Positions 7,712-14,828 of a DNA stretch of 18,871 nt are shown one piece after another. How positions within the stretch are numbered: position 1 is the first letter of the stretch; the number at the start of each line of letters is the position of its first letter. Location of the stretch: NCBI GenBank assembly GCA_947466555.1, contig CANIFK010000014.1, positions 1 through 18,871 of the forward strand, read 5' to 3'. A model generated the notes under the pieces. That model worked only from the letters and a program-made list of their open reading frames with translations, was not told the origin of the DNA and made no database searches. This DNA is from Acidobacteriota bacterium (GTDB taxonomy: Bacteria > Acidobacteriota > Terriglobia > Bryobacterales > Bryobacteraceae). A program made the translations under genes and the position numbers.

Positions 7712-8287
7712 ATGAAAATCGCATTGATCATTCTTGGTGTACTGGTGCTGCTGGTGCTGCTCGTCGGCGGCTCGTTCGTCGGTGTCCGTAACGATCTGGT
7801 CGTGCAGAAGAACGCCATCGATGGCGCCTTCGCCCAGGTCGACGTCGTCCTCCAGCGCCGTGCCGATCTCATCCCCAACCTCGTCGAAACCGTCAAAGGC
7901 TTCGCCTCGCAGGAAAAGGACGTCATCGCCAGCGTCTCCAACGCCCGCGCCGCTCTCGGTGGCGCCCGCTCGCCCCAGGAGAAAATCACCGCCAACGGCC
8001 AGCTCGATGGCGCCCTCTCCCGCCTCCTCATGGTGGTCGAAAACTACCCCCAACTGAAGTCCGACGCCAACTTCATGCGCCTCCAGGACGAACTCGCCGG
8101 CACCGAAAACCGCATCGCGGTCGAGCGAAGAAAGTATAATGAGGCTGTTCAGAAGTACAACACCAGCATCGAACTGTTCCCGAACAACATTGCCGCCAGC
8201 CTCTTCGGCTTCCAGCGCAACGATGCGTACTTCAAGACCGACCCGGGCTCCCGTCAGGCGCCCAAAGTAGATTTCAACAAAAAGTAA
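7712..8287 (+). CDS. lemA: LemA family protein
   Basis: A 191-residue LemA protein of usual length. One N-terminal transmembrane helix (residues 3-23, IALIILGVLVLLVLLVGGSFV) anchors a long antiparallel helical domain. The domain carries the signature NDLVVQKNAIDGAFAQVDV, then QRRADLIPNLVETVKGFASQE, and the late YNEAVQKYNTSIELFPNNIAA. The protein is expected to be in the inner membrane with its helices on one face; its molecular job is not established. A clear AAGGAG precedes the ATG at 7712. LemA and TPM proteins often share an operon in bacteria, which supports a joint envelope function for the 6201-8287 group. Confidence 0.95.
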   Translation: MKIALIILGVLVLLVLLVGGSFVGVRNDLVVQKNAIDGAFAQVDVVLQRRADLIPNLVETVKGFASQEKDVIASVSNARAALGGARSPQEKITANGQLDGALSRLLMVVENYPQLKSDANFMRLQDELAGTENRIAVERRKYNEAVQKYNTSIELFPNNIAASLFGFQRNDAYFKTDPGSRQAPKVDFNKK

Positions 8288-8353
8288 GCTCCAACCCACC
8301 GGCGTCACCGCGCCCAGTTAGCCGTAACCACTTTCCACGAGGACAGCAAAATC

Positions 8354-9796
8354 ATGCCGGAAGTTTTCCGCAATTACATCAATGGGGAATGGGTCGATGG
8401 ACCCACCTTCGAAAATCGCAATCCCGCCAATACCGATGAAGTCGTTGGCCTCTTCGTCAAAGGCACGGGCGACGACGTCCACCGCGCCGCCGACGCCGCC
8501 CAGGCCGCCTTCGCCGGCTGGGCCAACATGCCCGGCCCGGCCCGTGGCGCCCTGCTCTTCAAAGTCGCCGACATTCTCGAAAAGAAATTCGACCAGCTCG
8601 GCGAAGAGATGTGCCGCGAGGAAGGCAAAACCCTTCCCGAAGCCAAAGGCGAAGTCCGCCGCGCCATCAACATCTTCCGCTACTTCGGCTCGGAAGGCTC
8701 CCGCCTCCCCGGCCACCTGGTCCCCAGTGAACGCGATCGCGTTCACATGTTCGCCATCCGGAAGCCCATCGGCGTCATCGGGCTCATCAATCCGTGGAAC
8801 TTCCCCATCGCCATCCCAGCCTGGAAGCTCGCTCCGGCCCTGATCTGCGGTAACACCGTCATCATCAAGCCGGCCTCGGTCTCCCCGCTCAGCTCCTGGC
8901 GCATCGTCGAAGCGTGCCACGAAGCCGGCATCCCCAAAGGTGTCGTCAACTTCATCGCCGGCTCCGGCGGAGAAATCGGTAAGGCTCTCGTTACCGCCAA
9001 GCCCCTGAAGGCCATCTCCTTCACCGGCTCCTGCGAAATCGGCGAATGGATCCACACCGAAGCCTCCAAGCGCCGCCTCCGCATCCAGCTCGAAATGGGC
9101 GGCAAAAACCCGACCATCGTCCTCGCGGACGCCGACTTCAAATCGGCCGTCGAAAACGTCGTCAACGCGGCGTTCTTCTCCACCGGCCAGAAGTGCACCG
9201 CCACCAGCCGCGCCATCGTCGAAGAGTCCATCTACGACAAGTTCGTCGAAGCCGTCGCCGAACGCATGTCCAAGCTCAAGGTCGGCAACGGCATGGAGCC
9301 GGGCATCGACATCGGACCGGCAGTCGATCAGGGCCAGCTCGAAACGGATCTGAAGTACATCGAAATCGGCAAACAGGAAGGCGCCCGGCTCGTCGCGGGC
9401 GGCAACCGCCTCACCGGCGGCGCCTACGACAAAGGCTACTTTGTCGAGCCCACCCTCTTCGCCGACGTCACCGAAACCATGCGAATCGCCCAGGAAGAAG
9501 TGTTCGGTCCCGTCCTCGCCGTCATGAAGGCGAAGGATTTTACCGACGCCCTGCGAATCGCCAACAACATCCCGTTCGGTCTCTCGGCGTCCGTGCAGAC
9601 GACGAATTTGTCGCGTGTCTTCGAATTCGTGTACGGTGCCGAAGCCGGTCTGTTGACCATCAACCTGCCCAGCGCGGGCGTGGAATACCAACTCCCCTTC
9701 GGCGGCACCAAGGACTCCAGCTTTGGACCCAAGGAACAAGGCCCGGCCGCCCTGGACTTCTACAGCGACTACAAGACGGTGTATCTCAAGTACTAA
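8354..9796 (+). CDS. aldehyde dehydrogenase, probably 2,5-dioxovalerate (alpha-ketoglutaric semialdehyde) dehydrogenase
   Basis: A 480-residue NAD(P)-dependent aldehyde dehydrogenase. The general base is Glu247 (LEMGGKNP) and the catalytic nucleophile Cys281 (TGQKCTATSR). The Rossmann/oxyanion segment NPWNFPIAIPAWKLAPAL and the FTGS motif are intact. The substrate call rests on context plus overall resemblance: the next gene, 6 bp downstream, is an FAH-family protein of the kind that makes 2,5-dioxopentanoate from 2-keto-3-deoxypentonates. Together they would deliver 2-oxoglutarate from L-arabinose or D-xylose. Succinate-semialdehyde or another aldehyde as substrate is the main alternative. 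The ATG at 8354 has a modest GAGGA about ten bases upstream. The family is cytoplasmic. Confidence 0.9.
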   Translation: MPEVFRNYINGEWVDGPTFENRNPANTDEVVGLFVKGTGDDVHRAADAAQAAFAGWANMPGPARGALLFKVADILEKKFDQLGEEMCREEGKTLPEAKGEVRRAINIFRYFGSEGSRLPGHLVPSERDRVHMFAIRKPIGVIGLINPWNFPIAIPAWKLAPALICGNTVIIKPASVSPLSSWRIVEACHEAGIPKGVVNFIAGSGGEIGKALVTAKPLKAISFTGSCEIGEWIHTEASKRRLRIQLEMGGKNPTIVLADADFKSAVENVVNAAFFSTGQKCTATSRAIVEESIYDKFVEAVAERMSKLKVGNGMEPGIDIGPAVDQGQLETDLKYIEIGKQEGARLVAGGNRLTGGAYDKGYFVEPTLFADVTETMRIAQEEVFGPVLAVMKAKDFTDALRIANNIPFGLSASVQTTNLSRVFEFVYGAEAGLLTINLPSAGVEYQLPFGGTKDSSFGPKEQGPAALDFYSDYKTVYLKY

Positions 9797-9802
9797 TAAC
9801 CC

Positions 9803-10648
9803 ATGCGACTCGGACAAATTAAGTGGAATAACGAAGTTACGGCGGCGATCTTTGAAAACGGGAACGCCCGCCCGATCCCCGGTCATACGCTTTATGACCT
9901 CATCCGCCGCTCGGAAGTGGAGAACACGGACCTGCCCAAGCTGGCCAAGTCCATGGCCTCCTCCAACGCCGCCCCGGCCACGCCGCTCATCCCGCTCGCG
10001 CCCAAGGAAGTTTGGGCCTGCGGCTGTACGTATGAGATGAGCGCCAGCTTCCGCGACGGGGAACACAACACCCGCGAAGGATTCTACGCCTACGTCTACA
10101 ACCCGGCCAACCGACCCGAGATATTCTTCAAGGGAACGGCCCGCGTCTGCGTCGGCCCCGACCAGGGTGTCGGCATCCGTTCGGATTCGGTCTTCACCGC
10201 GCCCGAACCGGAACTCGCCGTCGTCCTCGGCAGCAAGGGCCGCGTGGTCGGCTACACGATCGCCAACGACGTCTCGGCCTGGGACATTGAACGGGAAAAC
10301 CCGCTCTACCTGCCCCAGTCGAAGGTCTACACGGCCTGCTGCTCGCTCGGCCCGGTCATGGTGACGGCGGACGAAATCCCCGATCCCTACTCGCTCGAAA
10401 TGACCTGCGTCATCAAGCGCGGCGACAAGACGACGTTTGAAGGCTCGACCTCCACCGGCAAGCTCGGCCGCAAGATCGAAACCCTGGTGGAATACTTGCT
10501 CCAATCGAACCCAGTCCCCTGCGGCTCGGTAGTTCTGACCGGCACGGGCATCATCGTGACGCAAGAGTCCGCGCTCGCCCCCGGCGACGTGGTAACCATC
10601 ACGACGAGCGGCATCGGCAGCCTCTCCAACCCCTGCATCACCGTCTAA
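9803..10648 (+). CDS. FAH-family protein, probable 2-dehydro-3-deoxypentonate dehydratase
   Basis: A 281-residue fumarylacetoacetate-hydrolase-superfamily protein. The FAH fold covers about residues 68-281. The expected metal ligands are visible as E135-P-E137 (FTAPEPELAVVLG) and D156 in GYTIANDVSAWDIE. GTGIIVTQESALAPGDVV near the C-terminus is also typical. The superfamily includes hydrolases, decarboxylases and the dehydratase that converts 2-keto-3-deoxy-D-arabinonate (or the L-form) to 2,5-dioxopentanoate. Six bases separate it from the semialdehyde dehydrogenase, which would use exactly that product, so the dehydratase assignment is favoured by context. The upstream pathway enzymes (sugar dehydrogenase, lactonase, pentonate dehydratase) are not in the window. 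Confidence 0.85.
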   Translation: MRLGQIKWNNEVTAAIFENGNARPIPGHTLYDLIRRSEVENTDLPKLAKSMASSNAAPATPLIPLAPKEVWACGCTYEMSASFRDGEHNTREGFYAYVYNPANRPEIFFKGTARVCVGPDQGVGIRSDSVFTAPEPELAVVLGSKGRVVGYTIANDVSAWDIERENPLYLPQSKVYTACCSLGPVMVTADEIPDPYSLEMTCVIKRGDKTTFEGSTSTGKLGRKIETLVEYLLQSNPVPCGSVVLTGTGIIVTQESALAPGDVVTITTSGIGSLSNPCITV

Positions 10649-10660
10649 CTGCCCCCCTCG

Positions 10661-10728
10661 GACAATTCCTTGGCTCGCCCACCGAAGCCCGAAGGGCGAA
10701 GGCGGGTGACCGTCGCCAAGGAATTGTC
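10661..10728. repeat. 68-bp element bounded by a perfect 14-bp inverted repeat
   Basis: GACAATTCCTTGGC (10661-10674) and its exact reverse complement (10715-10728) flank 40 bp. The interior carries a small nested stem GCCC-GAA-GGGC (10687-10697). It starts 12 bp after the stop codon of the FAH-family gene. No T run follows, so an intrinsic terminator is unlikely in its usual form. The architecture resembles REP/BIME-type or miniature inverted-repeat elements. No target-site duplication is obvious. Confidence 0.6.
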
Positions 10729-10741
10729 TGCGGGCCAAACT

Positions 10742-11186
10742 GCTCATTCCGCATACCGCCCATACCTGGGATCCCCTGCGCCACCAAACCCCGCCCCAAC
10801 CAAATCCCGCACCGCTCAATCCCCACAGCGCCCAAACCCCGTCCGGATCGAGAGCAGCCCGCCAAGTCCGCTCCACCCAAACCCGTCCCAACCACGTCCC
10901 GCACCGCCCAGTCCCCGCAGTGCCCAAACCCCGTTCGGATCGAGACCCGCCCTCCATCCGATCCCGTCCCAAACCCCGTCCCGCACTGCCCGATCCCCGC
11001 AGTGCCCAAACCCCGTCCGGATCGAGTCCAGCCCGGGAACTCCGCTCCATCCAATCCCGTCCGAACCACGTCCCGCACCGCCCAGTCCCCGCAATGCCCA
11101 ACTCGTTCCGATCTAGACCAGTCCGTCCAAACCCGCATCACCTAAACCCGACCCAACCAAATCCCGCCTCCCCAGTCCCCGCATTG
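10742..11186. repeat. degenerate C-rich tandem array, about five units of 82-92 bp
   Basis: Clear units begin with CCCAAACCCCG at 10831, 10923 and 11005, and a weaker unit begins with CCCAACTCG at 11097. Their lengths are 92, 82, 92 and about 90 bp, each ending in a variant of CAGTCCCCGCAGTG. A degraded copy precedes them from about 10742. Units share GTCCGGATCGAG and CGTCCCGCACCGCCCAGTCC. The plus strand is very poor in G, so the minus strand is packed with GGG runs. Unit lengths are not multiples of three, so no reading frame is kept from unit to unit and the array is unlikely to be coding. It lies between two convergent transcription units. Confidence 0.75.
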
Positions 11187-11284
11187 ACCCTCCCCGTCAA
11201 CCCCAACCCACCCGACAACCTCGCATCTCTCAATAAACTCAAACCAACCAAGTCCCGCATCCCCCAACCCCGCCCCCAAAAGCC
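11187..11284. other. C/A-rich intergenic remainder
   Basis: After the last recognisable array unit the sequence stays C/A-rich and almost free of G on the plus strand, up to the stop codon of the minus-strand hydrolase gene. I see no gene, no strong hairpin and no T-rich terminator here. It may be a further decayed part of the same array. Confidence 0.4.
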
Positions 11285-12073
11285 CTAAATCCGCCGCAAC
11301 GCCCGCAACCACATACTCATCCCGTGCAAATGGTCCACATGGTCCGGCGCGCTATTCCCCGCAAATCCCATCACCACCAACCGCCCCCGCCGCGCATCCG
11401 ATAACTGCTGCATCCCCACCGGCCCCCACCGCAACACCGGCATCCGCTTCAACTTCAACTGCTTCAACAACCAATCCGTCGTCTCCGTCGTACTCGGAAA
11501 CGTCCCCGGATACACCTCCGAATGCGTGATCAACATCCGCTTCCGCCCCAACGACGCATCCCGCGCAAACTGCAAAAACACATCCAACCCCACCGGATCA
11601 ATCTCTCTCCCCAAATAGTCCGAGTGCAACCCATCCATCAATAGCACCGTATCAATCCGCTTATACGAATGCTTCAAGATCGCCCGCACCGCCCCATACC
11701 CCGCACTAAACGCACTCAAATACACCGGCCGCCGCCCCGCCCCGGCCTCCGTCAACAAAGCCTGAAACGCCTCCGGAGTCCTATACGCATCCTGGTAAAT
11801 ATCGGAGATCGAACCCAGATACAGCGACACAATCGTCACATCCGGAAACACCCCCGCAATCGCCTGCTCTGGCAGCCAAGTGTCCCCATGAAAATGAAGA
11901 ATCACCGGCGACGTCGGCCCCGGATGCCCCACAATCAGCACCCGCCCCTTCCGCCTCCCGGGCGCGACTTTGTGCTGCACCACCCGGTCATGCGTCCGAG
12001 TCGCGTCCGTCATGGGAGAGGGATTCTGCGCCATCTGCATGGCCAGACCTGCAAACAACAGGGCGCTGAGCAT
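11285..12073 (-). CDS. secreted alpha/beta hydrolase-like protein
   Basis: A 262-residue protein with a short hydrophobic N-terminus (MLSALLFAGLAMQMAQ) that looks like a signal peptide. The body has alpha/beta-hydrolase features. The first strand and oxyanion turn are VILHFHGD (residues 57-64), and a nucleophile elbow AFSAGYGA has Ser123 (A-x-S-x-G, a variant of G-x-S-x-G). Candidate acids lie in LLMDGLHSD and a His-rich loop DHVDHLHG near the C-terminus. The substrate is unknown, and a peptidase, esterase or depolymerase would all fit. The ATG at 12073 has only a weak GAGG upstream. It lies 23 bp downstream of the lytic transglycosylase gene, probably in one transcript, which hints at an envelope role but does not prove it. 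Confidence 0.75.
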   Translation of the reverse strand: MLSALLFAGLAMQMAQNPSPMTDATRTHDRVVQHKVAPGRRKGRVLIVGHPGPTSPVILHFHGDTWLPEQAIAGVFPDVTIVSLYLGSISDIYQDAYRTPEAFQALLTEAGAGRRPVYLSAFSAGYGAVRAILKHSYKRIDTVLLMDGLHSDYLGREIDPVGLDVFLQFARDASLGRKRMLITHSEVYPGTFPSTTETTDWLLKQLKLKRMPVLRWGPVGMQQLSDARRGRLVVMGFAGNSAPDHVDHLHGMSMWLRALRRI

Positions 12074-12096
12074 GCCCTCATTCTACGCCCGCGGAA

Positions 12097-12747
12097 TTAC
12101 TCCACGGGACGAGGCGGCCCGATCTTGCCCATGATTTTACGGACGTATTCCTGCGTCTCCGGAATCGGCGGCACGCCGCCAGCCGCGTCCACGCGCGCCG
12201 GCCCAGCGTTATAAGCCGCCAACGCCTTCGCGATGTCGCCTCCATACCGCTCCAACATCTGCTTCAAATACTGCGTCCCCGCCGTGATGTTCTGACTCGG
12301 GTCATACGGATCGGTCACCTGCAGGCTCTCCGCCGTCGCCGGCATCAACTGCATCAACCCCATCGCTCCCACCGCCGACACCGCGCACGGCGAATACGCC
12401 GACTCGGCCTCCACCACCGCCCGAACCAACCCCGCGTCCACTTTGTTCTTCGACGCCTCCCGGTCAATGATCGGCTTCATCGCCGCCGCCGTCACCGGAG
12501 GACAATCGGCCGGCGGAGGCGGCCCAGGCGGCGCAGCCGACGAAGCAACCAGCGTCGCCGGCGCCCCGCCAAACGGCGGCGGGAAACTCTCCCGGATCCC
12601 CTGCATCTGCCGCTCAACACTCAACCGCTGCCGCTCAAAACTATTCACGGGCTTCGGAACTTCCTTAGGCGGATCCTTCGGCTTCGCAGCCTCCTCCGCC
12701 CCAAAAACTCCCAACGCCATCACGAAAAGAATCAAAATCCACATCAC
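12097..12747 (-). CDS. lytic transglycosylase (SLT domain)
   Basis: The enzyme cleaves peptidoglycan glycan strands to form 1,6-anhydro-muramic ends in the periplasm. Residues 1-17 are a signal peptide. A Pro/Ala-rich linker follows to about residue 85, then the SLT domain (about residues 90-205). The catalytic Glu is E115 in the ES pair (VVEAESAYSP). The other family motifs GAMGLMQLMPATA and KALAAYNAGPARVD are intact, with an ending typical for such proteins (ETQEYVRKIMGKI). At 216 residues it is a small, single-domain member without a visible LysM repeat. Two adjacent ATGs (12747 and 12744) could start it. The upstream gene, squalene-hopene cyclase, is divergent. Confidence 0.92.
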   Translation of the reverse strand: MMWILILFVMALGVFGAEEAAKPKDPPKEVPKPVNSFERQRLSVERQMQGIRESFPPPFGGAPATLVASSAAPPGPPPPADCPPVTAAAMKPIIDREASKNKVDAGLVRAVVEAESAYSPCAVSAVGAMGLMQLMPATAESLQVTDPYDPSQNITAGTQYLKQMLERYGGDIAKALAAYNAGPARVDAAGGVPPIPETQEYVRKIMGKIGPPRPVE

Positions 12748-12863
12748 TCAACTTATCGACCACCGGCCCGAAAACAAGAGATAAGATTTTCCCGATCCCC
12801 CGCAGGCGCTATCCTGAGAGAAGACCGCTTCCCCCTACCCGGCCGAAGCGCTCGCACAACCGA

Positions 12864-14828
12864 ATGAGTCTGGTCTTCCCCACGCAGCAACCGTTCCGTC
12901 GCCGTTCCGTAGTAGGCGAACTCCTCGAAGAGCGCCAAAGCCTCCGCGACGCCGCCCGCGCCGCCGCCGAAACCAGCGCCCGCTCCCTCGTCGAAAAACA
13001 GTTCGCCGATGGCTACTGGTGCGGCGAACTCTTGGCCGACGTCTCCCTCGAAGCCGATTACGTCCTCCTCGAACTCTGGCTCCACCCCCCCGAACACGGC
13101 ATCTGGAACCCGCCCACCAAGCCACGTCTCGAAAAGGCCTGCCGCCGCATCCTCTCCCAGCAAATGGCCGACGGCGGCTGGTGGATCTACCCCGACGGCC
13201 CCGCCGACGTCAATTCCACCGTCAAAGCCTACACCGCTCTCCGCCTCTGCGGCTACTCCCCCAACGACGAGCCCATGCGCCGCGCCCGCCTCCGCGTCCT
13301 CGCGCTCGGCGGCCTCCAGGCCTGCAACAGCTACACCAAAATCAACCTCAGCCTCTTCGGCCTCTACCCCCGCAAGTACGTCCCCAGCATCCCCCCCGAA
13401 CTCGTCCTCATGCCCGGCGGGTCTCTCTACATGGGCGGCGTGCTCTACGAAATGGCTTCCTGGACCCGCGCCATCGTCGTCCCCCTGTCAATCGTCCAAT
13501 CCGTCGGCGGCGTCCGCCCCGCCCCCGATGGCATCAACGTCGACGAACTCATCCACCCCGATCGCAAACTCAGCCTCCCCAAACGCGATCGCTTCCTCTC
13601 AACGATCTTTCACCACGTCGACAAGCTCCTCAAAATCTGGGAACGCCGCGGCCACCGCGACGCCCGCATCGCCGCCATCCGCCAAGCTGAAAAGTGGATG
13701 ATCGACCACTGCCGCAACTCCGACGGCCTCGGCGCCATCTACCCCGCCATGCAGTACACCATCATGGCCCTCGAAGCCCTCGGCTACCCCAACGATCACC
13801 CCGATCTCGTCGACGCCAAAACCCACTTTAATAACCTCATCACCGAAACCGGCGACGAGCTCTACTTCCAGCCCTGCTTCTCCCCCGTCTGGGATACCGC
13901 CTACGCCGCCTTCGCCCTCGCCGAAGCCGGCCACCCCAACCCCGAAGCCCTCCGCAAATCCGCCGATTGGCTCCTCTCCAAAGAGATCCGCCGCCGCGGC
14001 GATTGGTCCGTCAAACGCCCCCAATTGCAACCCTCCGGCTGGGCCTTCGAATTCGCCAACGAACAGTACCCCGACATCGACGACACCGCCATCGTCCTCA
14101 TGTGTCTCGAACACGCCGTCGCCTCCGACCCCTTCAAACAAAAGGCCGTCGAAGACCGCGCCCTCGCCTGGCTCAAAGGCATGCAGTCCCGCGACGGTGG
14201 CTACGCCGCCTTCGATGCCGACAACGACTGGGGCGTCCTCAACGCCATCCCCTTCTCCGACCACAACGCCATGCTCGACCCCACCTGTCCGGACATCACC
14301 GGCCGCGTGCTCGAAGCCCTCTGCCGCCGCGGCGTGCCGAAGTCCGATCCAGCCGTCCGCGACGCCGTGCACTATCTCGTCAACACCCAGGAAAAGAACG
14401 GCAGTTGGTACGGCCGCTGGGGCGTAAATTACCTGTACGGAACCTTCCTCGCCGTCCGCGGTCTCCAGGCCGCCGATTACGACGATCCCAACCTCTATCG
14501 CCGCGCCGCCGACTGGGTCATCTCCGTCCAAAACGCCGACGGCGGCTGGGGCGAAAGCTGCGCCGGTTATGTCAACGACGAGTTCATCGGCGCCCCCTCC
14601 ACCCCCTCCCAAACCGCCTGGGCCCTCCTCACCCTCCACGCCGCCGGCCGCAAGGATTCCCCCTACGCCGAACGCGGCGTCCGCCATCTCCTCGAAACCC
14701 AAACCCCCGATGGCTCCTGGCCCGAATCCCTCGCCACCGGCACCGGTTTCCCAAACGTCTTTTACATGCGATATACCATGTACCGGCACTACTTCCCCCT
14801 CTGGGTATTAGGACTCTACGCAAAATGA
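12864..14828 (+). CDS. shc: squalene-hopene cyclase
   Basis: This membrane-associated enzyme cyclises squalene to hopene/hopanol for hopanoid synthesis. The 654-residue length is normal. The protonating DxDD motif is exact at residues 404-407 (DIDDTA). Several QW repeats are visible, including QMADGGWWIYP near the N-terminus, QSRDGGYAAFDADNDWG, QEKNGSWYGRWGVNYLYGTF, QNADGGWGES and QTPDGSWPES. The start at 12864 has no good Shine-Dalgarno. It is chosen because the family's N-terminal helices begin within 20 residues. A TATCCT at 12810-12815 could be a -10 element but lacks a clear -35. None of the usual hopanoid neighbours (squalene-synthesis hpnCDE genes, hpnH) is adjacent. Instead an oxidoreductase gene overlaps its stop as ATGA. 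Confidence 0.97.
   Translation: MSLVFPTQQPFRRRSVVGELLEERQSLRDAARAAAETSARSLVEKQFADGYWCGELLADVSLEADYVLLELWLHPPEHGIWNPPTKPRLEKACRRILSQQMADGGWWIYPDGPADVNSTVKAYTALRLCGYSPNDEPMRRARLRVLALGGLQACNSYTKINLSLFGLYPRKYVPSIPPELVLMPGGSLYMGGVLYEMASWTRAIVVPLSIVQSVGGVRPAPDGINVDELIHPDRKLSLPKRDRFLSTIFHHVDKLLKIWERRGHRDARIAAIRQAEKWMIDHCRNSDGLGAIYPAMQYTIMALEALGYPNDHPDLVDAKTHFNNLITETGDELYFQPCFSPVWDTAYAAFALAEAGHPNPEALRKSADWLLSKEIRRRGDWSVKRPQLQPSGWAFEFANEQYPDIDDTAIVLMCLEHAVASDPFKQKAVEDRALAWLKGMQSRDGGYAAFDADNDWGVLNAIPFSDHNAMLDPTCPDITGRVLEALCRRGVPKSDPAVRDAVHYLVNTQEKNGSWYGRWGVNYLYGTFLAVRGLQAADYDDPNLYRRAADWVISVQNADGGWGESCAGYVNDEFIGAPSTPSQTAWALLTLHAAGRKDSPYAERGVRHLLETQTPDGSWPESLATGTGFPNVFYMRYTMYRHYFPLWVLGLYAK

Noticed and set aside
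10687..10697. GCCC-GAA-GGGC hairpin as a rho-independent terminator
   Set aside because: The stem is only four base pairs and no T run follows on either strand.
8318..11101. A 927-codon open frame on the minus strand opposite the aldehyde dehydrogenase and FAH genes
   Set aside because: It is antisense to two clear enzymes, has low-complexity Gly/Asp/Val/Ala-rich composition and matches no family. It is a by-product of C-ending codons on the plus strand.
10742..11186. CRISPR array
   Set aside because: The units are degenerate over their whole length with no constant short repeat alternating with unique spacers, and no cas gene is nearby.
10670..11288. Pro/Arg/Ser-rich plus-strand frames in the C-rich array
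   Set aside because: Repeat units of 92 and 82 bp shift frame at each copy, the peptides are low-complexity, and no start has a convincing ribosome binding site.
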